Shown in pieces: positions 8,778-16,592 of a stretch of DNA of 64,000 nt (position 1 is its first letter; each line of letters opens with the position of its first letter). The stretch comes from Candidatus Peregrinibacteria bacterium UBA1369 (lineage in GTDB: Bacteria; Patescibacteriota; Gracilibacteria; UBA1369): the NCBI GenBank assembly GCA_002305925.1, contig DBRL01000014.1, forward strand, positions 13,772 through 77,771, written 5' to 3'. The notes under the pieces were generated by a model, which was not told the DNA's origin, made no database searches, and saw only the letters and a list, made by a program, of their open reading frames with translations. A program made the translations under genes and the position numbers.

Positions 8778-9524
8778 ATGTCCAAAAGCACTACAAAAAA
8801 ACATTCTTCGCGCAGGGTGGTAAACAAAAAAGTCAATCGGAAAGAACTGGAGGCCTTTTCCAAGGGACAGAACTACCTGGACCTGATGGAAGAAGAGTCC
8901 AATGAGCACAGCGCCAAAATGGTTTCACTACTCTTTCAGGCCAAGAAAGCCGCCAAGTGCGAGCTGATGGAAACAGGAGGAAAGGCTGCAAAAAAACAGG
9001 CTGAGGCGCCGAAAATGCCACTGATCCTACTTTTTGCGACGGATATGAACGGGGACAGGGAGCTCTTTCCCCGCGAACAACTGTTTCGTCTGCTGGAGGG
9101 ACTGACCGTATTGAATGTCAAAATTATTGTGATCGACACACAACAGCCCGCCGACCTGAACAATCTGGGGGAATTGCCCGAACACAGCGCCGGCCAAATT
9201 GTCTGGTACAATCCCAGACAGGACGACAGTGGACAGGGAAGGGAAGAAAAAGAGATTGACCGTCTGCTTTTGGCCGCCGATCTGGCCGTGCTGTTTAACC
9301 ATCAGACTGAGCTGGTGCAACTGTTGAAGAATTACGGGGTGGTCATGATAGCTGATGACAACTGCCCGTTATTGGAGAACTATCGGCCGAACGAGGAATC
9401 CGGCAACGCCTTTTTGTTTGATCAGAAAGACCTCTGGAGTGTTTTTGCCGCGATTGTGCGCGCCCTGGAAACTTTCCGTTTCCCCTTTGACTGGCAGCAC
9501 ATCATCCGCAACATGCAAAAATAA
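8778..9524 (+). CDS. Glycogen-synthase-like C-terminal domain protein, probably non-catalytic
   Basis: 248 residues. The first 80 are Lys/Ser/Ala-rich and look disordered. The rest (about 80-248) resembles a GT-B Rossmann half: a hydrophobic strand LILLFATDM near 82-90, ADLAVLFNH and, at the end, GNAFLFDQKDLWSVFAAIVRA, which is like the C-terminal helix region of glycogen/starch synthases. The catalytic E-x7-E segment and donor-binding Lys/Arg pattern are missing, so enzymatic activity is doubtful. Nine bases before the next membrane gene, so the two are probably an operon. Assignment is by visual resemblance only. Confidence 0.5.
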   Translation: MSKSTTKKHSSRRVVNKKVNRKELEAFSKGQNYLDLMEEESNEHSAKMVSLLFQAKKAAKCELMETGGKAAKKQAEAPKMPLILLFATDMNGDRELFPREQLFRLLEGLTVLNVKIIVIDTQQPADLNNLGELPEHSAGQIVWYNPRQDDSGQGREEKEIDRLLLAADLAVLFNHQTELVQLLKNYGVVMIADDNCPLLENYRPNEESGNAFLFDQKDLWSVFAAIVRALETFRFPFDWQHIIRNMQK

Positions 9525-9533
9525 TCACTTTCA

Positions 9534-10364
9534 ATGGTGGGAGTTCTGCTGATCTGGCTGGGAACATTTTTTGAGGAAATCAGTGCCGTAGCCGGAAAGA
9601 AAAATTTACTGGAAAAGAAAGAGGACATCTATGTCTTTGGCTTTTTGCAGGTACTGGCCGTGCTGGCCGCCTTTCTGCTGATGTTGGCGCTGATGCCGGG
9701 AGCCCTGGTCTTCTCCTGGGCCAGTCTGCCCACTTTGTCCGTGAGAATTTTCTTCGAAATCCTGCAATGTTATTTCGCGATTATGGCACTGCAGCTGGCT
9801 GACAGGAGTACGATGGGCATATTGCGTTCCGGAACTATTCCTCTTTTGCTGGTGGTGGACATTATGATGGGGTATTCAATCTCTTCCCTGCAATTGACGG
9901 TAATTCTGGCCCTGTTCGTACTGATCGTGCTGGCCGTAAAAGAAAAGGCCGTGGGAGGGCAGGGGCTTAAATATGTCGTGCTGGCAACAGTACTTCCCGT
10001 GATCACCGCGACTCTCTACAAATATAATATTGAGCATTACAATTCGGTGGCGGTGGAGGGGACAATTGTTTTTTCGGCACTGCTGCTTTTTTGGGGAGTC
10101 ATGAACGCCAGGAGAAGGAACAATCCTCTGCGCTATCTGAAAAATCCCCAGATTGTAGCGCAATCGCTCAGTCTGGCCGTTGAGGCGGTACTGATGAGCA
10201 TTGCCTTTATATACAGCTTCCCGTCCCTGCTGATAGCGGTGAAGCGCGCCTCGTCAATCTTCTGGAGTACCCTGTCCGGCATTTATATTTTTCGCGAGGA
10301 AAGAGCGTTCGCCAAAATCTCTCTGGCGGGCGTGATGTTCCTGGCGATTTTCATCCTGGTCTAA
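9534..10364 (+). CDS. EamA/DMT-type membrane transporter-like protein
   Basis: 276 residues, almost entirely hydrophobic, with about nine or ten predicted membrane helices in two related halves, as in the drug/metabolite transporter superfamily. Charged residues sit at helix ends (for example KEKAVGG near 140 and ARRRNN near 186). Start ATG 9534 follows the preceding stop by nine bases. Ends four bases before the convergent pilin gene. The substrate cannot be told. Confidence 0.7.
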   Translation: MVGVLLIWLGTFFEEISAVAGKKNLLEKKEDIYVFGFLQVLAVLAAFLLMLALMPGALVFSWASLPTLSVRIFFEILQCYFAIMALQLADRSTMGILRSGTIPLLLVVDIMMGYSISSLQLTVILALFVLIVLAVKEKAVGGQGLKYVVLATVLPVITATLYKYNIEHYNSVAVEGTIVFSALLLFWGVMNARRRNNPLRYLKNPQIVAQSLSLAVEAVLMSIAFIYSFPSLLIAVKRASSIFWSTLSGIYIFREERAFAKISLAGVMFLAIFILV

Positions 10365-10368
10365 GAGC

Positions 10369-10743
10369 CTAATCCAGCGAAACAGCACTGCCGGATCCGC
10401 CAGTGCTGCGGAAAGCCTCGCCGAGACTCTGCACATTTCGGTAAATCTCACCAAGGTCGAGATATTTGACCACGTTGAGGCCGATAAATTGACCGACCGC
10501 CTGGACAATAACAACAGAGAGAATGGTGATAATCAGGCCAATAATGGCATAGCGGATGGTGCCGACGGCCTGCTTGATCTTGTCTTCTTGCCCACCGGAA
10601 AGTATAAAGGAAAAACCGCCGATGATAATAAAAACAACGGAAAGAATACCGGCGAGAATAATGGCGTAAGCCAGTCCCTTATTGATGATGTCAGGGATAT
10701 TATAATTGGAGACGTCGCTGATGATGGTTCCTTCATTACCCAT
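10369..10743 (-). CDS. Type IV secretion-like pilin (VirB2/TrbC-type, CPR family)
   Basis: 124 residues with two long hydrophobic helices (about 23-48 and 63-90) joined by a short loop with GGQEDKIKQA, the layout of the small pilin-like proteins common in CPR genomes and related to VirB2/TrbC conjugative pilins. There is no clear cleavable signal peptide; the first 20 residues are polar. The C-terminal 30 residues are flexible, rich in Gly and Ser. No VirB4, VirB6 or VirD4 gene is visible nearby, so its export or assembly partners must lie elsewhere. Confidence 0.75.
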   Translation of the reverse strand: MGNEGTIISDVSNYNIPDIINKGLAYAIILAGILSVVFIIIGGFSFILSGGQEDKIKQAVGTIRYAIIGLIITILSVVIVQAVGQFIGLNVVKYLDLGEIYRNVQSLGEAFRSTGGSGSAVSLD

Positions 10744-10820
10744 GTTGCAGACTAAAATTGTATTGATGTGTTGGCAGGCCTAGGTTACTAGGAAATCGTT
10801 TTTCAGGCAATATCAAAACA

Positions 10821-10851
10821 AAGAAAAAGGGCGGCCGCTACGCGGCCGCCC
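10821..10851 (-). terminator. Intrinsic terminator of rpsP-KH operon
   Basis: Minus-strand hairpin GGGCGGCCGC / GCGGCCGCCC with a 3-base loop followed by TTTTTCTTTG. Sits 34 bases past the KH gene. Confidence 0.85.
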
Positions 10852-10884
10852 TCAAGTCAATCGTTGGAACAATCGGGCCGATGA

Positions 10885-11205
10885 TTAAATGCCGAGGCTC
10901 TCATCGATGTCGGCACCATTGTCGGAAACACCGCCGTTGGAGCTGACCGGGGTTCCGTCCGGTTCGACAATTTTCAGGTTGACGCGGGCATTGTTCTTGG
11001 AACCGATAACGCGCAGCAGAATGCGGATGGATTTGGCGGTCTGGCCGCTTTTTCCGATAACTTTACCCATATCTTCCTTGGCCACTTTGAGGGTGATCAG
11101 CACGCCCATTTCGTCCACGCTTCTCTCGACGGAAACCTCGTCCGGATGATCGACGATCTGCTTGACTACATATTCAACAAATTCCAGGTCTTGCATTTTT
11201 TCCAT
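10885..11205 (-). CDS. khpA: KH-domain RNA-binding protein (KhpA-like)
   Basis: 106 residues starting at ATG 11205. A single type-II KH domain with the GKSG loop at 51-54 (context GKVIGKSGQTAKSIR) that contacts single-stranded RNA. KhpA proteins influence cell shape and division and usually partner with KhpB/Jag. The 25-residue tail is acidic and Ser/Gly-rich. Follows rpsP by 49 bases on the same strand, the classic rpsP-KH arrangement of many bacteria. A second ATG nine bases downstream is an alternative start. Confidence 0.9.
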   Translation of the reverse strand: MEKMQDLEFVEYVVKQIVDHPDEVSVERSVDEMGVLITLKVAKEDMGKVIGKSGQTAKSIRILLRVIGSKNNARVNLKIVEPDGTPVSSNGGVSDNGADIDESLGI

Positions 11206-11254
11206 GATGGTAGTTTTGTTAGGTGTTAAAGATAAACTACTGCTGAATTGAAAA

Positions 11255-11701
11255 TTAAGCGGCCGGAGTTTCTTCCTTGGCTGCAGCATCTGCTTCGGGG
11301 GCCGGGTCCGCGGCGGGGGCTTCCGGTGCCGGAGTTTCGGCCGGTTGTTCGGAGGGGGCCGGTTCGGCGGCGGGGGTGGCGGCGGCAGCGGGTGCCGGTT
11401 CATCACCGCCTTTTTTCTTCTTGGATTTGCGGTCGGTAGTGAAATGAATGTATTTGTCCATGTCTGCCATGCCTTCTGCTTTGAGCAGGGAAGCGACTGT
11501 TTCAGTGGGCTTGGCACCCTTGGAAATCCAGTAGGCAATGCGCTCCTTGTCGAATTTGAGCACCTTGGGCTGCACAGTTGGCACATAGTGGCCAACAAGC
11601 TCAAGATACTGTCTCTTGACAGCCTTGGACTGTTCGGCAACCACCATTCTGAAGCTTTCCTGGGAAGTCTTTCCGGTGCGGGTAAGTCTGATTACTAACA
11701 C
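11255..11701 (-). CDS. rpsP: 30S ribosomal protein S16 with Ala/Pro/Glu-rich tail
   Basis: Small-subunit protein needed for 30S assembly. GTG at 11701 gives the normal S16 start (M)LVIRLTRTGK; the frame upstream is open but crosses the promoter and is not family-like. Residues 1-85 are the S16 fold, with VVAEQSKAVKR and LELVGHYVPT. A basic patch (RKSKKKK, 91-97) leads into a 48-residue low-complexity tail of Ala, Pro and Glu, ending at 148. Such tails occur in several lineages and probably protrude from the ribosome. Leads the rpsP-KH operon; its promoter is 38 bases upstream. Confidence 0.95.
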   Translation of the reverse strand: MLVIRLTRTGKTSQESFRMVVAEQSKAVKRQYLELVGHYVPTVQPKVLKFDKERIAYWISKGAKPTETVASLLKAEGMADMDKYIHFTTDRKSKKKKGGDEPAPAAAATPAAEPAPSEQPAETPAPEAPAADPAPEADAAAKEETPAA

Positions 11702-11738
11702 GAATTTTCGGGTTAAGGGAATTTCTAAAAGCTGCCTA

Positions 11739-11767
11739 AGTGTAGGGTGGGGCGATTGGAAAGTCAA
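11739..11767 (-). promoter_or_regulatory. Promoter of rpsP-KH
   Basis: Minus strand: -35 TTGACT (11762-11767), 17-base spacer, -10 TACACT (11739-11744). Predicted leader about 30 bases. Confidence 0.65.
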
Positions 11768-11860
11768 GAAAAATTTGGGAGCCTGCGAAGACACCTTTGT
11801 AACCGACAAAGCTACCTCTGACAGCCCTGTCGGCCTGCTTGTGATGGCCGTTTGGATTGG

Positions 11861-13171
11861 CTAGTTTGCTTCAAGCGTTTCTATATTGCTCCCTTGCTCT
11901 TCGACTCTTTTTGCCAGTTCCGACACTGATCCGGGCATATGGTCATCGGTAAATTTTGCATATCTATCGCGATACAGTAACTCTTCCACCAGGGCATATA
12001 CTTGCAGAAACTCATGTTTGTTAAAAGTTGATGAGCGCTTGGCCACAAGATGAGTTCCTTGATTTTTACCACGCTTTATAAAAAGGTGATTTAGGTCAAG
12101 GCAAGAATGTGCGACTTGCCGATAGAAATGTTCCGCACTGTTTATTGCCGGTTTTGCCAATTCTATAGCCTGGTAGTCAGGATAAGGACCGGGTGCTTCT
12201 AAGACATCTAACATCCACTCTTGTAGCATTGCTGTTGATACGGGAGTGTCGGGCAAACTGTAAAACACCGCATTTATAAATCTGCTGCGTTCTTTGTAAT
12301 CAGGTAATAAGCGGCTGATAATCTCTATTGTTTCCGGTTGTAGGAAGGCCAGAGCGAGTGTATTGCCTTTCCGTGAATTGTTTTTAACGGCTTCCACCCA
12401 ATATAGTAGGTGATTCAGATCGCCCTCTAGCGTTGGGCGCAGGTTATACAGCCTGGTTAGGGCAAAGACAGCGTCTTCATCGTTGACAGCTAAAAAAAAC
12501 GCTGAAATTTTCTTGGGGTCATCGCCATAAAACTCAGCATAGGCAAGGGCCAAATACAAATCCATTTGATGTCCCTCCTTGAAGTTTTTGTTGGTAGGAT
12601 AATTTTCGATAAAAGCTTTTACAGCGTCGTCTGTCTGCAAAAAATTCATTTCCAACATACTTTGCAGATTATCCAAAACGGCCGAATGAACCGAGTCCGC
12701 TGCGCTCTCAAGCCGGCCAGTTGCCCTCAGTATGGACATGAGCTGCAACTGTCTAGCCTCAGAAACGTTATTTTCTCTAAAAAAACTATAAAATCTTGCC
12801 CTTCCATATCCCATTTCCTCCCCATTGGCTAATCTATAAGTTTTAAGTTCGGTTTGTTTGGATTGATAGGCTTTTTCAACATCGGCTATCCCTAAAGTTT
12901 CAAAAAAGGCATTATCGGCCTGACCTGGCCCTTTATCTAGCGCTTCGGGATAGACCTCCAGATATTTGCTTTTGAATTTATCCCTGAGAGTCAGTAAGTC
13001 ACGTAACTCCTCCCTGTTTAATTCTTCTTTTAATCTGCCGGTGAGCTCCTCCTGATTTTCTATAGAGCTATTATGGATAGCGGCATTCGCCAGCTTATCT
13101 TTGATCTCCGCCAAACGTTTTTTCTCTTCCTCATCAAATCCATAAAGCGAAAAAGTTCCTAAATTACTCAT
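11861..13171 (-). CDS. Hypothetical helical protein, 436 aa
   Basis: Not recognised. A soluble, strongly helical protein (Glu/Leu/Lys-rich, no signal peptide, no membrane helix), possibly a helical-repeat solenoid in the central part (about 140-330). The N-terminal 90 residues look like a coiled coil. Base composition is clearly more AT-rich than its neighbours, which suggests recent acquisition. It has its own promoter with a perfect TATAAT. No catalytic motif stands out. Confidence 0.65.
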   Translation of the reverse strand: MSNLGTFSLYGFDEEEKKRLAEIKDKLANAAIHNSSIENQEELTGRLKEELNREELRDLLTLRDKFKSKYLEVYPEALDKGPGQADNAFFETLGIADVEKAYQSKQTELKTYRLANGEEMGYGRARFYSFFRENNVSEARQLQLMSILRATGRLESAADSVHSAVLDNLQSMLEMNFLQTDDAVKAFIENYPTNKNFKEGHQMDLYLALAYAEFYGDDPKKISAFFLAVNDEDAVFALTRLYNLRPTLEGDLNHLLYWVEAVKNNSRKGNTLALAFLQPETIEIISRLLPDYKERSRFINAVFYSLPDTPVSTAMLQEWMLDVLEAPGPYPDYQAIELAKPAINSAEHFYRQVAHSCLDLNHLFIKRGKNQGTHLVAKRSSTFNKHEFLQVYALVEELLYRDRYAKFTDDHMPGSVSELAKRVEEQGSNIETLEAN

Positions 13172-13197
13172 ATTTTTATATATATTTTAGTTGTTAT

Positions 13198-13226
13198 ATT
13201 ATACAATAAATAACTAGCTAAGTAAA
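13198..13226 (-). promoter_or_regulatory. Promoter of the 436-aa protein gene
   Basis: Minus strand: -35 TTTACT (13221-13226), 17-base spacer, -10 TATAAT (13198-13203); leader about 20 bases. Confidence 0.65.
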
Positions 13227-13626
13227 GACTGGCCTTTGACTTTACCCGCCTGTCTCAGGTCAAGGCGGTGTGCAAGTTGATGACGTCCTTCGCCCAGCGG
13301 AGCCAAAAAACGGGGATCGTGCAATCGCGTTAGTGCGAATCTTGCGGTAAAATGAAGAATTCTTGCCGAATGAGCCGCACAATTTTAACCGTATATTCCT
13401 CGATGCTGGGACGCCGTAGCCTGTTTTCATTGTTCTTTCCTCCATTTGCGCGGCCGCCGCAGCAAAAAGCCAAGAAGTGCGCGCCGCCATACACTTTAAT
13501 ATTAAATCTTGTGTTGAAATACTCTTTTGCAACACAGTTTAAAAATATCCCGTGGTTAGGCGCGCAGATACGAATCGAAATAAATTCGGCATCCTCTCCC
13601 TGACAGGCAGAGAAATAGTTACTAGC
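13227..13626. other. 400-bp intergenic stretch without a recognisable gene
   Basis: Open frames here are short and resemble no family; one 91-codon minus-strand frame (13260-13535) has an Ala run and Arg/Ser-rich ending typical of chance translation. The stretch could be the remnant of a decayed gene next to the AT-rich 436-aa gene. No RNA gene was recognised. Confidence 0.4.
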
Positions 13627-13995
13627 TTATGAGTAGTCCGGCACCTCTGCAGTGCCCGGCTTGACCAGGATCTTTTTGAGCGTATCTGATTTCAATTGGC
13701 GGTTTACTTCTTCGAGCAGGAAGTGACTTTTAAACTGGATTCTTTGGGCTATAACCGAATTCAAGGCGGAGATTTTCAAGGTCTGTCCATGGAAGGACAC
13801 TACCTTGTACTGTGTTTCGCTCCCGGGCAGCAGTTTTTGCAGTTGCTTCCTGGCCAACTCACAAATATGTGCGGCCCGAAGCTCTGTGGACACGCCCATT
13901 GTTGTCGAAACGATGTCGAATACCGACCGGAAGTCAGCCGGGACTCCTCTGGTAGTTCTTGAAACTGAGTGACTTATATTTTTACTTGAGGACAT
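13627..13995 (-). CDS. DciA-like (DUF721) protein
   Basis: 122 residues. The core (about 20-110) fits the DUF721/DciA pattern: an N-terminal helix, AAHICELARKQL, a two-strand segment with KVVSFHGQTLKISA, then AQRIQFKSHFLLEEVNRQL. DciA proteins bind DNA and load or manage the replicative helicase in bacteria that lack DnaC/DnaI. Its start overlaps the end of the upstream glycosyltransferase gene by 14 bases, indicating translational coupling. No zinc ribbon is present. Confidence 0.65.
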   Translation of the reverse strand: MSSSKNISHSVSRTTRGVPADFRSVFDIVSTTMGVSTELRAAHICELARKQLQKLLPGSETQYKVVSFHGQTLKISALNSVIAQRIQFKSHFLLEEVNRQLKSDTLKKILVKPGTAEVPDYS

Positions 13996-15124
13996 CCATA
14001 TATAGTTGATGAGTTTCGCGGGCCATTTTCTGCCAGGAGAATTTTTTCACATGTTCCAGACCGGAGGCAACAAGTTTTTGGTAAAGAGCCTCGTCAGCCA
14101 GCAGTTTTTCGATAGTTGCAGCCATATCCTCGGGGGAGCGCGGGTCGAAATAGAGCGCACTGTCATTGCAGATTTCGGGAATGGAGGAGCTGTTGGAGGC
14201 GACCACCGGCGTGCCGCATTGCATAGCTTCCAGCGGCGGCAGACCAAAGCCCTCATAAAGCGATGGGAAAACATAAAGATGGGCTGCGTTGAGCAAATGA
14301 ATCAGTTCGTCCTCTCCTACCAAACCGGGGAAGACAACGCGCGGGGGACGGTCAGCTGGCGGGAAATCGCTCATCAGCCCCAGCTCCCTGGCCAGGTCAA
14401 AAATCCCTTCGGCATAGACGCTGTCCTTGCGGCCGGTAATGACCAGCTGCAGATCTTCGTGCCTGTCCAGCAGGGCAAAGGCACGCAGCAGCCCCTCCAG
14501 GTTTTTGTGATTGCGCCAAACACCGGTATAGAGCAAAAACGGCTTTCTAATGCCATATTTCTCCAGAGTGTTGGCGATAACCTGATGGTTGGCCAGTGGG
14601 CGGAAATCGGGGTTGACGCCTTCGTAGATGATTTTGATTTTGGCCAGAGGCACGCGCAGGACTTCATCGAGATCGCGGGCGGTGGAGCGCGAGACGGCGA
14701 TGACCTGCACGGCTTTTTTGACCGCCGAGCGCACCGTGAGGGCGTAGGCCAGGCGATGCAGGGGAGAGTTCATGATTTTGCCGGGGAAAAAGTGCAAAGT
14801 CAGATCATGAATGGTGACAATGCTGGGCCGGCGATAAAAAATCGGGGCGTTGAAATGGGTAAAATGCATCAGGTCCAGCCGATAGAGGTCGAGTGTTTTT
14901 TTGAAGCTGGTCTGTTCGGCCAAGGAATAATGTTTGACGTTGACCAATACTTTGTGAAAATTGGGCGCGCCGGGCTGGAAATTATTGAATTCGGGCTGGT
15001 TGAAAAAAAGAAAATATTCGTTTTCCCGGTCGATCTGCTGGAGGTTTTCCACCAATTCAAAGACATAGCGGCCGATGCCGGTGAAATGGGAAGAATACAT
15101 TCTGCAATCAATGCCGATGCGCAT
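13982..15124 (-). CDS. GT4-family glycosyltransferase
   Basis: Retaining GT-B glycosyltransferase, 380 residues, start ATG 15124. N-terminal Rossmann half begins MRIGIDCRMY with the glycine loop GIGRYVFEL; the C-terminal half has YTGVWRNHKNLEGLLRAF with the donor-phosphate-binding Arg/Lys, then the E-x7-E signature EGFGLPPLEAM followed by GTPVVAS. Probably transfers a nucleotide-sugar residue to a lipid-linked or surface glycan; the acceptor is unknown. The 3' end overlaps the DciA-like gene. Confidence 0.9.
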   Translation of the reverse strand: MRIGIDCRMYSSHFTGIGRYVFELVENLQQIDRENEYFLFFNQPEFNNFQPGAPNFHKVLVNVKHYSLAEQTSFKKTLDLYRLDLMHFTHFNAPIFYRRPSIVTIHDLTLHFFPGKIMNSPLHRLAYALTVRSAVKKAVQVIAVSRSTARDLDEVLRVPLAKIKIIYEGVNPDFRPLANHQVIANTLEKYGIRKPFLLYTGVWRNHKNLEGLLRAFALLDRHEDLQLVITGRKDSVYAEGIFDLARELGLMSDFPPADRPPRVVFPGLVGEDELIHLLNAAHLYVFPSLYEGFGLPPLEAMQCGTPVVASNSSSIPEICNDSALYFDPRSPEDMAATIEKLLADEALYQKLVASGLEHVKKFSWQKMARETHQLYMDVLK

Positions 15125-15292
15125 GGGGCGGAAATTGTTAGCAGGCTAGAGGATAGCCTGTTTGTCGATTCTTGCCAAGACTCCAACAGATTAAATTCCG
15201 GAGGCCGACGAATATTACCGCCAATCGCTTGGCGGCAAGAGCAGAAGAGCGCGGAAATGGCCGCCAGGCGTGGAAAGTTTAGCATTTTCTGC

Positions 15293-15321
15293 TTGCAAAA
15301 GGGGGCGGGGTTGGTTATATT
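15293..15321 (+). promoter_or_regulatory. Promoter of tRNA-Asp
   Basis: -35 TTGCAA (15293-15298), 17-base spacer, -10 TATATT (15316-15321). A small hairpin ACCCGT GAC ACGGGT lies between it and the tRNA. Confidence 0.6.
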
Positions 15322-15388
15322 TGCGGCGCAGTTCAGCTATGGAATCCCACCCGTGACACGGGTTTGGTATGGGGGCTGCATGGCTCAT

Positions 15389-15465
15389 GGAGCGGTAGTT
15401 CAGCTGGTTAGAACGCCACACTGTCACTGTGGAGGTCGGGGGTTCGAGTCCCCTCCGTTCCGCCA
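15389..15465 (+). tRNA. tRNA-Asp (GUC)
   Basis: Acceptor GGAGCGG/CCGTTCC (one G-T pair), anticodon loop CTGTCAC with GTC, T-loop TTCGAGT, encoded CCA (15463-15465). Its 3' end is repeated twice downstream, marking it as an integration site. Confidence 0.96.
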
Positions 15466-15470
15466 TGTTT
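15448..15470 (+). repeat. Direct repeat copy 1 (tRNA-Asp 3' end)
   Basis: GTCCCCTCCGTTCC GCCATGTTT inside and just after tRNA-Asp. Copy 3 matches it at 22 of 23 positions; copy 2 is more diverged. It is the natural anchor of the series. Confidence 0.8.
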
Positions 15471-15550
15471 AAAAAACTGAAGATTTTTTAATGTTGCTTT
15501 AATAAAAGGCGATTTGTTTACTTCAGGCAACTTCATCTGATAAGCGTTCA

Positions 15551-15604
15551 TTGACCTGTTAATACTTCTCTGCTATATTTGATGTAGTTATTAACTATAT
15601 AGTT
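15551..15604 (+). promoter_or_regulatory. Promoter and palindromic operator of toxin-antitoxin module 1
   Basis: -35 TTGACC (15551-15556), 17-base spacer, -10 TATATT (15574-15579). Two overlapping palindromes follow, TAGTTA-T-TAACTA (15585-15597) and AACTATATAGTT (15593-15604), the latter ending directly at the antitoxin ATG. Repeated TAGTT half-sites are what a ribbon-helix-helix antitoxin would bind for autorepression. Confidence 0.65.
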
Positions 15605-15841
15605 ATGCCTCAACAAATTACATTTGTAGCCGATGAGGACCTGAAGAATGAAGCGATGAAAAAAGCAAAATCGAAGGGGATTACTTTAAAGGCTGTTTTA
15701 GTCCTGTCTTTACAGGCTTTCGTTGATGGTAAAATTGATTTGGGAATTAGTGCGACAAAGGAACCGGCAGTTGAAGAAATGCATTTTGACTCTTCTTCTA
15801 TTGCTGAAAAATCGGACAAACTCGCTAAGTTACTGAAATAA
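15605..15841 (+). CDS. Module 1 antitoxin (RelB/ribbon-helix-helix-like)
   Basis: 78 residues starting at ATG 15605 next to the operator. The N-terminus QITFVADEDLKNEAMKKAKSKGITL fits a beta-strand plus two helices of a ribbon-helix-helix DNA-binding domain (about 3-45); the acidic, flexible C-terminal part would wrap the toxin. The stop overlaps the toxin ATG by one base (TAATG), so synthesis is coupled. More AT-rich than the neighbouring chromosome. Confidence 0.7.
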   Translation: MPQQITFVADEDLKNEAMKKAKSKGITLKAVLVLSLQAFVDGKIDLGISATKEPAVEEMHFDSSSIAEKSDKLAKLLK

Positions 15842-16212
15842 TGCTGATACTTTCTAAGTATATTGTGAAAAACGAGCTCAAACCTTTATTAAAGCACGTG
15901 TCCCTGGATGATATTGTTGTTGGGGCTCGAAAAGTTAAGGATGGTTTGGGTATACGTCTTCAGGCATTGAATTCTCCGCAATATCGATTCTTCAAAGTCA
16001 GAATTGGCACAATGGCAAAGGCCAGAATGATCGTCTTTATGCTCAGCGGCAGTGGGAAAATTGTCCCTGTGCTTATTAGATTAAAGAAAGATAAAAAATT
16101 TGGTATGAATATGGCGGCAAACAATCCTGCTGTTGTTGAGCAGGTAGATAGAAATTTAAGTCACATCATTTTGGATTTGGAAAGAGGGGATTATGAGGAG
16201 ATAAAGTTCTAG
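15841..16212 (+). CDS. Module 1 toxin-like protein (RelE-related)
   Basis: 123 residues. The C-terminal half (KARMIVFMLSGSGKIVPVLIRLKKDK) resembles the beta-sheet core of RelE-type mRNA interferases, with basic residues that could contact RNA. It follows the antitoxin with a one-base overlap, and no other function fits a gene in this place. Its stop codon TAG lies inside repeat copy 2. Family assignment is by layout and resemblance; catalytic residues cannot be assigned with certainty. Confidence 0.6.
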   Translation: MLILSKYIVKNELKPLLKHVSLDDIVVGARKVKDGLGIRLQALNSPQYRFFKVRIGTMAKARMIVFMLSGSGKIVPVLIRLKKDKKFGMNMAANNPAVVEQVDRNLSHIILDLERGDYEEIKF

Positions 16213-16240
16213 AATTGTCCCCTCCGTTTTGGCCATGTCT
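16205..16240 (+). repeat. Direct repeat copy 2
   Basis: AGTTCTAGAATT followed by GTCCCCTCCGTT and a diverged end (TTGGCCATGTCT). Shares AGTTCTAGAATTGTCCCCTC and the next four bases with copy 3, and the GTCCCCTCCGTT core with the tRNA. Starts 769 bases after copy 1 (core to core). Confidence 0.75.
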
Positions 16241-16255
16241 AAAGCCAAATTTTGA

Positions 16256-16279
16256 GAACGAGAGATCGGTCTTTTTTTT
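16256..16279. terminator. Possible terminator between the two TA modules
   Basis: Imperfect 6-bp stem GAACGA/TCGGTC followed by eight T. Lies between the convergent toxin genes of modules 1 and 2. Confidence 0.4.
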
Positions 16280-16294
16280 ATTTTTACAATGCTA

Positions 16295-16582
16295 TTAATT
16301 ATAAACTTTATTGCCACCAGAATGGCCGCCGATATCTAATAAAAGTAATATTAGACTATTGTCTTGATCGAAATTCCAAATCAGGCGTAAATCGGGGGTA
16401 ACCTTGGAGGAATACATTTGGCCGAATTTTCTGCTTTGTACTTTGTGGGTTCTGAGAGCGGGGTAAAAGGGATCTAACTCTAGATTTTGGAGAGTTTTTT
16501 CAAGGGCGCTTTTCTTGACTTGAGTATCAATCACGCTCTTTGCTTTACGTAGAAAAACCTTGGTTGGAAAAAGCTGATACAT
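16295..16582 (-). CDS. Module 2 toxin, RelE/YafQ-type mRNA interferase
   Basis: 95 residues. Typical RelE/YafQ layout: N-terminal helices (FLRKAKSVIDTQVKKSALEKTL), then LDPFYPALRTHKV, SKVTPDLRLIWNF and a final strand LLLLDIGGHSG with the His that in YafQ-type toxins sits near the active site. Expected to cut mRNA on the ribosome unless bound by its antitoxin. Starts 10 bases after the antitoxin stop on the same strand. Confidence 0.8.
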   Translation of the reverse strand: MYQLFPTKVFLRKAKSVIDTQVKKSALEKTLQNLELDPFYPALRTHKVQSRKFGQMYSSKVTPDLRLIWNFDQDNSLILLLLDIGGHSGGNKVYN

Positions 16583-16592
16583 CAGGCTAAAA

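Noticed and set aside
13260..13535. A 91-codon minus-strand frame
   Set aside because: Ala run, Arg/Ser-rich end and no match to any family; treated as intergenic, perhaps decayed.
14006..15472. A 488-codon plus-strand frame opposite the glycosyltransferase and running into tRNA-Asp
   Set aside because: Antisense to a clear GT4 gene and ends in translated tRNA sequence.
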